NCBI GenBank assembly: GCA_038227045.1
Contig: JBBRQD010000199.1
Span: 1-6,988, forward strand
Origin: JANXLS01 sp038227045
GTDB taxonomy: Bacteria > Planctomycetota > SZUA-567 > H5-PLA8
Length of the DNA stretch: 6,988 nucleotides
Reading direction: 5' to 3'
Under the pieces are notes generated by a model. That model was given only the letters and a program-made list of their open reading frames with translations, ran no database searches and had not been told where the DNA came from. This document shows positions 1 to 6,038 of this stretch, piece after piece. The position numbers and the translations under genes are program-made. Within the stretch, counting starts at the first letter, position 1. Each line of letters starts with the position of its first letter.

Positions 1-76
1 CAATTTCACGTGCGAGACTGCGGATCATATGCTCCAATTCATGCTCGCGTTCCGAAGATAATGTCGAGTCGGTCAT
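1..76 (-). CDS. Start of an unidentified gene, cut by the left edge
   Basis: An ATG at 76-74 opens a frame that stays open to the window edge, giving 25 codons beginning MTDSTLSSEREHELEHMIRS. The visible peptide is hydrophilic and rich in Glu, Arg and His, and looks like an amphipathic helix. There is no signal peptide or membrane segment, so the product is probably cytoplasmic. I do not recognise the family, and the piece is too short to assign a function. No good Shine-Dalgarno sequence precedes the ATG. A TATACT hexamer on the minus strand (116-111) could be a -10 box at a suitable distance, but I see no convincing -35, so a separate promoter is only possible. An ATG four bases upstream (80-78) gives a frame that stops after 13 codons and was not chosen. 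Confidence 0.45.
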   Translation of the reverse strand, partial: MTDSTLSSEREHELEHMIRSLAREI

Positions 77-160
77 ACATGGATTATCGTCCGTTCAATT
101 TTAGAAAAATAGTATAATCTTGCCGCGTGAATGGCTACCTAAAAGTTCATTCGGTTAGAT

Positions 161-733
161 TCATTCATCGGCTTTCAATTTCGGATTTGACGAAATAAAA
201 AGCGCAATTGACATGAGTGACAAAACGAAACTGATCATACTGATTGGCGGCATCATTCCAGGCCATTCCCGCCACTTCAGCCATCCGTCAATTCCCAAGA
301 AAAAGTTGTGTAATGCGATTGCTGCCGCCAAGAGAATCTGGAGCGTCTGAGTCTTGACGTTGATCTCCCGAACGATCGACCTGAATACCAAAAGAAATAT
401 GGCAAGGACTCCGAAAAGCATAAAGAGTTCGCCGAACGCATTCATCTTCCCGGCCGAAAACATTTTTGGATAGTAGTCTGGTGAAAATAAGATCAGCGAC
501 AGAAGGACATGCAGGAACATTGTGGCTTTGAACGATGCAAACCAGCCGCGCTCCAGATCGGCGCGACTGCCGCGAGCGTGAAACGCCGCAAAGCACAACG
601 CCACTACGGATGAAAGCGCAACGGCCTTGTTCACGCCATAGCAGGGTAAATTCGCAATCGAGACGTTTCCGAAGACGAGGTATCTCAAGACGGCGTAGAC
701 GAGCGAACACGCGAAAACAGCGATTAACTTCAC
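161..733 (-). CDS. Uncharacterised polytopic membrane protein, about six TM helices
   Basis: This encodes 190 residues with hydrophobic segments at roughly 1-21, 33-53, 67-86, 99-119, 128-147 and 161-181, which points to an inner-membrane protein with little soluble mass. I do not recognise a named family. Visible features are a YGVNKAVAL stretch (32-40) at the start of the second helix, a LHNFFLGIDGW stretch (141-151) ending the fifth, and a WPGMMPPISMISF stretch (157-169) entering the sixth. The last looks like a conserved family signature, with Trp, Pro and Gly in a re-entrant or loop position. The start is GTG at 733-731, chosen because GGAGAG lies just upstream and no in-frame ATG sits closer. 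The gene follows the preceding membrane protein by 48 bases in the same direction, so it may share the efflux-operon transcript. A role in metal handling would be inferred from position only. Confidence 0.75.
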   Translation of the reverse strand: MKLIAVFACSLVYAVLRYLVFGNVSIANLPCYGVNKAVALSSVVALCFAAFHARGSRADLERGWFASFKATMFLHVLLSLILFSPDYYPKMFSAGKMNAFGELFMLFGVLAIFLLVFRSIVREINVKTQTLQILLAAAIALHNFFLGIDGWLKWREWPGMMPPISMISFVLSLMSIALFISSNPKLKADE

Positions 734-736
734 GGA

Positions 737-742
737 CTCTCC
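737..742 (-). promoter_or_regulatory. Shine-Dalgarno site supporting the GTG start
   Basis: On the minus strand the sequence reads GGAGAG followed by TCC and then GTG. Measured from the GGAG core the spacer is five bases, which is good spacing. It is the main reason for taking the GTG at 733-731 as the start of the six-helix membrane protein. Confidence 0.55.
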
Positions 743-781
743 GTTCGATGCGAAGCCATTGCGAGTTTATCAACACTGCTT

Positions 782-1297
782 CTAATGCTTTCGTACGTCA
801 CGCACGATTGTATCAGATACCCTCCAAGCGGCCACGCAACCCACCGTATGAATCAGACCAACGCCCCACTGAACGGACGAGAGGTTCACATACCATTCGT
901 GCAGGTTGCGGAAGGCGGCCTGGTCCAAATTCTCCGGGCTTGCCAGCAGAAGCCGATCCATTTTTGGATGCAATACGAATAGAATCACTTCAATCGCGGC
1001 CATGACATTCCAGGTTACCAGCAACACGTGGAAGAGTTGTGGCGTCGACCGTCGAGTCGTGAGCGTATTCCATAGAAGTATGGACTGGGCGATCGCCCCG
1101 GCCAGATTAAGCCATCGCGTTACTTCTTGCGTCACTTGCCCCTGTGCGGCGTGACTCCCCAATACTTCTGCGCCAACATGAATCACTATAGCACCATAGA
1201 ACGTGAATCCCCCCAGCCAAAAGGCGATGGCGAAAACGACAAGCGACCTTTGAATTAGCGCTTTCCACATTGAAGACATTCCTGGCAACACTGGCAT
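782..1297 (-). CDS. Four-TM membrane protein resembling the TMEM205/DUF4149 family
   Basis: This encodes up to 171 residues with four predicted membrane helices at about 15-40, 62-78, 88-110 and 140-158. The first helix carries FWLGGFTFYGAIVIHVGAEV (26-45), and a Trp-Leu-Gly-Gly motif at this place resembles the TMEM205/DUF4149-like small membrane proteins. That assignment is from memory of the pattern. Histidines at 40, 90, 110, 133 and 150 sit in or next to helices, with Glu44 and Glu103; such residues could bind metal or heme, but this is speculation. The molecular function of the bacterial family is unknown. It begins 20 bases after the pump gene stops, so co-transcription is likely. The start is uncertain: ATG codons occur at 1297, 1279 and 1270. 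The third, giving MWKALIQRS, has an AGGA nine bases upstream and a more typical N-terminus; the first has only a weak GGA-type site. Confidence 0.75.
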   Translation of the reverse strand: MPVLPGMSSMWKALIQRSLVVFAIAFWLGGFTFYGAIVIHVGAEVLGSHAAQGQVTQEVTRWLNLAGAIAQSILLWNTLTTRRSTPQLFHVLLVTWNVMAAIEVILFVLHPKMDRLLLASPENLDQAAFRNLHEWYVNLSSVQWGVGLIHTVGCVAAWRVSDTIVRDVRKH

Positions 1298-1317
1298 TAT
1301 GATCCATCCCGATAATA

Positions 1318-4300
1318 TTATTCATTTACCGCTGCGTCGCTGCCTTCGCGACTCGTGACGTAATAAAGGACCGGCAACACGATCAAGGTCAGCAACGTGG
1401 CCGAAATAATGCCGCCGATGACGACAGTGGCGAGTGGCCGTTGCACTTCCGAACCCATGCCTTGGGCAATGGCCATCGGAACAAAGCCCAACGATGCAAC
1501 TAACGCGGTCATGAGCACCGGCCGCAATCGAAGCAGGCTGCCTTGGACTATCGATTCTCGAAGCGCTTTTCCTTCAGCGCGCAGTTGGTTGATGAACGTC
1601 ATCATCACCATGCCGTTGAGCACCGCGACGCCGGAAAGGGCGATGAATCCGACGCCGGCAGAAATCGAGAACGGCATACTGCGTAACCACAACGCCAGCA
1701 CGCCACCGGTGAGCGCAAGCGGAACACCGCTGAATACCAGCAGCGAGTGCTTGAATGAATTGAAGGTGGCGAAGAGGAGCATCAAGATCAGGCCCAGCGC
1801 GACCGGCACCACTATGGATAGCCGCTGTCGCGCCGCGATTAAGCTCTCGAACTGTCCACCCCAACCGATCCAGTAACCTTCCGGCATGTGGCCGATTTGT
1901 TTGTCGATTTGCTTTTGCGCCTCTTCGACAAACGTCCCGATGTCCGTACCGCGCACGTTGCATTTAACCACGATGCGCCGCTTGCCGTTCTCGCGACTAA
2001 TTTCCTTCGGTCCTTCGGAAACTTCGATCCTGGCAACAGAACTTAGGGGCAAATAGCCTGGGACCGAGATTCTGGCCGAAGCTCGCCCGGCAAAAGCCAG
2101 TGCATCGCTTCTTTCGGTCTTGATTGGCACCCCGCTGTCATTGTCCTTTGGCAGCGGAATCGGCAGATTCTTCAACGCGGCGAGATTCTGACGAATATTT
2201 TCCGGCAAGCGCACGACCAAATCGAAACGCCGGTCGCCCTCTACAACTTGTCCCGCTTGTGTACCGCCCATCGCGGTGCGGACAACATCCTGCACATCCT
2301 TCACATTCAATCCAAATCGCGCGATTGCCTTGCGGTCGATGTCAATAGTGACGACAGGCAGGCCGGTAACTTGTTCTACTTTAATATCGGCCGCGCCCTT
2401 GATCTTTCTGACAATGCTGGCGATCTTGTTCGCATAACCGAGCATCGTCTCCATGTTGTCGCCATAAACTTTTATTGCTACGTCGCTCTTGATGCCGGAG
2501 ATCATTTCGTTCATCCGCATCTCGATGGGCTGAAGAAAGTCGCCGTTTTCACCGGGAATGCGGCGGTATTCTCTTTCCATCAAATCAGCCAACTCTTCCG
2601 TGGTTCGCGCCTTTTTCCATTCCGATTGCGGTTTCAGAATAATGAAAATGTCAGAGGCGTTTGGCCCCTGCGGATCAGTGGCAACTTCGGCGGTGCCCGT
2701 TCGAGAAAATATCGCAGCGATTTCATCTGGAAACATTTGGGCGAGCAACTCTTCGACTTTACATTCCATCGCCACGCTCGTCATCAACGCGATGCTGGGG
2801 ATGCGCGCCCCTTCAATCGTGAACGCGCCTTCGCGGAGTTTCGGCGTGAATTCGCTTCCAAGCCGCGTCGCGAGCCACCCGCACGACGCGATTAGAACGA
2901 CCGCCAGCCCCAGTACAACCCAACGCAACTTCAATGACCAAGCCACGACTGGCTGATAAACAACTTTTGCCCAACGAACGATGAAAATTTCCTTTTCTGA
3001 AAATCGTCCGCGCAAAATCAGCGCCGCCAGCGCGGGAATAAACGTGAAACTCAGGAACAATGCGCCGAGCAGGGCGAGCAGCACGACCTGCGCCATTGGC
3101 ACAAACATCTTTCCTTCGATTCCCGTAAGTGTCAGAATCGGCAGATAAACAATGGCGATGATGAGTTCGCCGAAAAGTGTCGGCTTGCGAACTTCAATCG
3201 ACGCGTCCTTAATCGATTCAATCCGCTCATCCTTTGTGAGCAAGCGCCCCAGTTGATGCTGGCGTTCGGCGAGACGGCGCATGATGTTCTCGATCAGAAT
3301 CACCGAACTGTCCACGATCAGACCGAAGTCGATGGCACCAAGGCTCATGAGGTTCCCGCTGATTTTGCCCTGGACCATCCCAGTGATGGCGAAGAGCATC
3401 GAGAGCGGAATCGCCAGCGCGACGATGAACGCTGCCCTAATATTGCCGAGCAACAGGAACAGGATGACGATCACGAGCAGCGCACCTTCGATGAGGTTCT
3501 TGCTGACGGTGTGCAACGTCGCGTCCACGAGAAAGGTGCGGTCGTAGAGCGTCGTTGCCCTGACGCCTTCCGGCAGCGTGCGATTGACTTCAGCAAGCCG
3601 TTTATTCACACGTTTGGAAACGACGCGGCTGTTCTCGCCGATGAGCATGATCGCCGTGCCAATTACGGTTTCCTTTCCACCCAGCGTCGCCGCGCCGGTG
3701 CGCAACTCATTCCCAATTTGAACAGTGGCCACGTCGTGAATAAAAAATGGAACACCGTCGTGAATGCCAACCTTAATGTTGCGGATGTCGTCCAATGTCT
3801 GAATCAGGCCAGTCGTGCGGATCAGATATTGCTCGCCGGTGTGTTCGATGTAGCCCGCGCCCACGTTGGCGTTGTTGGCTTCAAGCGCTTCCAGCAAGTC
3901 GCGGAACGACACTCCAAATGCAAGCATCTTCATCGGGTCGGGTGTGACGTGATATTGCTTCTCGAAACCGCCGATGGAATTGACTTCGGTGACTCCGGGG
4001 ACCGTGCGAAGCTGCGGTTTGATGACCCTTTCTTGAATGGTGCGAAGATCAGTCGGCGTGTACGGCGTACCGTCCGGTTTATTGCCCGTGGCTTCGACCG
4101 CATACATGTAGATTTCGCCGAGACCCGTCGCCACCGGCCCCATAATGGGTGCGCCGACGCCTTGCGGCAAGTTGGCCTTCGCTTCGACGAGCCGCTCGCT
4201 CACGAGTTGGCGCGCGCGATAAATGTCCACGGAGTCCTCGAAGACAACGGTACCCTGCGACAATCCATAGTGCGAAATCGAGCGAGTTTGCTGCACGTCC

Positions 4301-4530
4301 GGCAAACCGCTCAATGCCGCTTCGATGGGAAACGTGATTTGTGTTTCGACTTCCTGTGGCGTCATGCCCGGAACGGATGTGTTGATCTGAACCTGATTGT
4401 TTGAGATGTCGGGGACCGCGTCGATGGGCAACTTGAAATAATTAAGGATTCCCAACGCGGCGATGGCAACGCCGATCAGAACCATCAACAGCCGCTGTCG
4501 TATGGCAAAGCCAAGCAAGCTTTCCAGCAT
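1318..4530 (-). CDS. czcA: CzcA-type heavy-metal RND efflux pump
   Basis: This is the inner-membrane proton/cation antiporter of a tripartite metal exporter: it takes metal ions from the periplasm or cytoplasm and passes them to the channel. The 1070-residue length and layout are typical of the HME-RND family. TM1 lies at about 8-30, a first periplasmic domain at 33-340, TM2-TM6 at about 343-507, TM7 at about 536-555, a second periplasmic domain at 556-900, and TM8-TM12 at about 902-1058. TM4 carries DFGLIVDSSVILIEN (401-415) with Asp401, Asp407 and Glu414, matching within one position the Asp402, Asp408 and Glu415 of C. metallidurans CzcA needed for proton-driven transport. The RMNEMISGIKSDVAIKV stretch (672-688) is CzcA-like; the CusA positions Met623 and Met672 are not matched, so Zn/Co/Cd/Ni is likelier than Cu/Ag. 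About 28 extra residues lie near 795-824. An AGGAG precedes the ATG. The frame shows no breaks. Confidence 0.96.
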   Translation of the reverse strand: MLESLLGFAIRQRLLMVLIGVAIAALGILNYFKLPIDAVPDISNNQVQINTSVPGMTPQEVETQITFPIEAALSGLPDVQQTRSISHYGLSQGTVVFEDSVDIYRARQLVSERLVEAKANLPQGVGAPIMGPVATGLGEIYMYAVEATGNKPDGTPYTPTDLRTIQERVIKPQLRTVPGVTEVNSIGGFEKQYHVTPDPMKMLAFGVSFRDLLEALEANNANVGAGYIEHTGEQYLIRTTGLIQTLDDIRNIKVGIHDGVPFFIHDVATVQIGNELRTGAATLGGKETVIGTAIMLIGENSRVVSKRVNKRLAEVNRTLPEGVRATTLYDRTFLVDATLHTVSKNLIEGALLVIVILFLLLGNIRAAFIVALAIPLSMLFAITGMVQGKISGNLMSLGAIDFGLIVDSSVILIENIMRRLAERQHQLGRLLTKDERIESIKDASIEVRKPTLFGELIIAIVYLPILTLTGIEGKMFVPMAQVVLLALLGALFLSFTFIPALAALILRGRFSEKEIFIVRWAKVVYQPVVAWSLKLRWVVLGLAVVLIASCGWLATRLGSEFTPKLREGAFTIEGARIPSIALMTSVAMECKVEELLAQMFPDEIAAIFSRTGTAEVATDPQGPNASDIFIILKPQSEWKKARTTEELADLMEREYRRIPGENGDFLQPIEMRMNEMISGIKSDVAIKVYGDNMETMLGYANKIASIVRKIKGAADIKVEQVTGLPVVTIDIDRKAIARFGLNVKDVQDVVRTAMGGTQAGQVVEGDRRFDLVVRLPENIRQNLAALKNLPIPLPKDNDSGVPIKTERSDALAFAGRASARISVPGYLPLSSVARIEVSEGPKEISRENGKRRIVVKCNVRGTDIGTFVEEAQKQIDKQIGHMPEGYWIGWGGQFESLIAARQRLSIVVPVALGLILMLLFATFNSFKHSLLVFSGVPLALTGGVLALWLRSMPFSISAGVGFIALSGVAVLNGMVMMTFINQLRAEGKALRESIVQGSLLRLRPVLMTALVASLGFVPMAIAQGMGSEVQRPLATVVIGGIISATLLTLIVLPVLYYVTSREGSDAAVNE

Positions 4531-4540
4531 TTGAATTGCT

Positions 4541-4545
4541 CTCCT
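4541..4545 (-). promoter_or_regulatory. Ribosome binding site of the RND pump gene
   Basis: AGGAG on the minus strand lies ten bases before the ATG at 4530-4528, inside the 32-base gap after the adaptor stop codon. It supports this start and independent ribosome loading for the pump gene. No promoter or terminator is visible in the gap, which agrees with co-transcription with the adaptor. Confidence 0.6.
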
Positions 4546-4562
4546 AAAATTCCGGCCGGGGT

Positions 4563-6038
4563 TTAATCGTTATCGACGGCGTCGCCTTTGCCCAGCTCGG
4601 CTTTAAGAATGAAACTGTTTCGCGTCACAACCTGCTCGCCTGCTTTAAGCCCTGCCTTGATTTCAATCCATTTCTCATCTGACATGCCGGTCAGAACGGG
4701 CGTGACCAGGAATTCGATGTCGTCGTCGCCGTCGTCAGGCTTTTGGATAAAGACGACCGTCTTACCATCGACCGTCTGAAGCGCTTCGACCGGTACCGCC
4801 AGTGGCACGCTCGTTTCTTCCTGAATGACGAAGGCGTTTACAAACAGTCCAGGCCGCAGATTTCCGTTTGCGTTGTCCAGCACGATCCGCGCAGTGGCGC
4901 TGCGCGTTCGTTCGTCCGCCAATGGATTGATCCACGCGAGCTTGCCATCAACGGGCTGCTCCAGACCCTGTACCCTCAGTCGGACGGATTGGCCCTGTTT
5001 GACCTCAGTCAAATGATGCGGGTAGATCCGCACCGTCACCCAGACCGACGTGAGGTCCGCGACGACGAACACCTCTTTCGATTCTTCAACATGTTCGCCA
5101 ACCGTAACAAGGCGCTCCAGAATCGTGCCGGAAATCGGAGCTTTGATTTCATAGCGCGCGATCCGGTCGGGCTTCTCGTCGGGGAGAGCAGCAATTTGCG
5201 CGGCAGTCACTCCCAGCAGATAAAGCCGGCGTTCTGCGTTCTTAAATGCGGCGTCGGCAGTCACCACGGCGCGCTTGGCGACAAGAAGGCGCTGTTTGTA
5301 ATTCAACTTCACCTCTTCAATCGCGCCGCGATATTCAACGCGGGCGCTTTCAAGGTCCTTCATGGCGGACTCATAACTTGCGCCGCTAACGATGTTGTCG
5401 TGCTTCAATTTCTCGGAGCGTTGCAGCGCGGAACTTGCTAAGCGCAACGAAGACAATGCCGACAGAATCTTCGATTTGATTTCGCCCAACGGAAGGTCCT
5501 TCGCGGCCTTCTCCAGAACGCCGGGTTCGGGATCGTCCTTTAACGCAGCCAGCAGCTTTTCCGTTTGATCGTGAATCGACTGCTCGCGATCAAAATCGAC
5601 TTTGGCGAATTCCAGCGCAGTCTTCGCTGTGAAATAGTCCATCTTCGCGTTGCCCAACTCCGTGCTCTCAATGACCGCCAGCACGTCACCCGCCGCGACT
5701 TTATCGCCAGCGTTCTTCAAAATTTGCGTGGCCTGCCCCGGCAAGCGTGGCGATACGCGAGCCGTCTTGTCCATGTTGAGCGCAATTTCACCGGGCGCTT
5801 CAAAAGATTTGGTGATCGACGCAGGACCGGCTGGCTGCGAAACGATGTCAGCGATGGGCAGCATCTTCTTCTTAATCTGAACGAGCTTCCGGTCGTCTTT
5901 CGGCTTTTTGTTTGGGGCGTCTGCCGTATTGGCGACGGGTGGTTTGGGCTTTTCGTCGTCTTCAGCCGACCGTGCTGAAACGCAGATCGAAAGCGCCAGG
6001 GAAAGACAAATAAAGCCGGGCAATAAACGAGAAATCAT
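4563..6038 (-). CDS. czcB: CzcB-type periplasmic adaptor (membrane fusion protein)
   Basis: This is the periplasmic adaptor linking the RND pump to the outer-membrane channel. The 491 residues open with a signal peptide, ISRLLPGFICLSLALSICVS, and a likely cleavage after Ala-Arg-Ser-Ala (22-25). A Lys/Asp/Pro-rich linker covers about 26-60. The two lipoyl half-motifs lie at about 97-126 (LPGQATQILKNAGDKVAAGD) and 296-325 (KAPISGTILERLVTVGEHVE). Between them is a long alpha-hairpin, about 127-285, for contacting the channel. The beta-barrel domain covers about 331-405, with SVWVTVRIYPHHLTEVKQGQ at its start, and a membrane-proximal domain covers 410-482, ending in the family-like stretch NSFILKAELGKG. 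I see no His- or Met-rich metal-binding tail. The ATG overlaps the stop of the channel gene (ATGA), and GGAGG lies seven bases upstream, so translation is probably coupled. CzcB rather than CusB is chosen mainly from the partner pump. Confidence 0.93.
   Translation of the reverse strand: MISRLLPGFICLSLALSICVSARSAEDDEKPKPPVANTADAPNKKPKDDRKLVQIKKKMLPIADIVSQPAGPASITKSFEAPGEIALNMDKTARVSPRLPGQATQILKNAGDKVAAGDVLAVIESTELGNAKMDYFTAKTALEFAKVDFDREQSIHDQTEKLLAALKDDPEPGVLEKAAKDLPLGEIKSKILSALSSLRLASSALQRSEKLKHDNIVSGASYESAMKDLESARVEYRGAIEEVKLNYKQRLLVAKRAVVTADAAFKNAERRLYLLGVTAAQIAALPDEKPDRIARYEIKAPISGTILERLVTVGEHVEESKEVFVVADLTSVWVTVRIYPHHLTEVKQGQSVRLRVQGLEQPVDGKLAWINPLADERTRSATARIVLDNANGNLRPGLFVNAFVIQEETSVPLAVPVEALQTVDGKTVVFIQKPDDGDDDIEFLVTPVLTGMSDEKWIEIKAGLKAGEQVVTRNSFILKAELGKGDAVDND

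Noticed and set aside
113..118. A perfect TATAAT on the plus strand.
   Set aside because: There is no -35-like element at 16-18 bases upstream and no credible plus-strand gene downstream. The same bases read TATACT on the minus strand, which is only a weak candidate for the leftmost gene.
99..144. An inverted repeat TTTTAG ... CTAAAA in the spacer after the six-helix gene, considered as a terminator.
   Set aside because: The arms are six AT-rich pairs with a loop of more than 30 bases and no GC-rich stem, so it is unlikely to terminate transcription.
288..776. A 162-codon minus-strand frame overlapping the six-helix membrane protein.
   Set aside because: It overlaps in another frame, is Arg- and Ser-rich without domain features, and the alternative frame encodes clear membrane helices with a good ribosome site.
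3253..4404. A 383-codon plus-strand open frame opposite the pump gene.
   Set aside because: It lies wholly antisense to the well-supported pump, and its His/Arg/Asp/Gln-rich translation is the usual mirror of a conserved hydrophobic gene. No ribosome site or family resemblance supports it.
4743..5441. A 232-codon plus-strand open frame opposite the adaptor gene, with others at 2248-2895 and 535-1005.
   Set aside because: All are antisense to better-supported genes, their translations resemble no family I know, and their composition looks like shadow coding.
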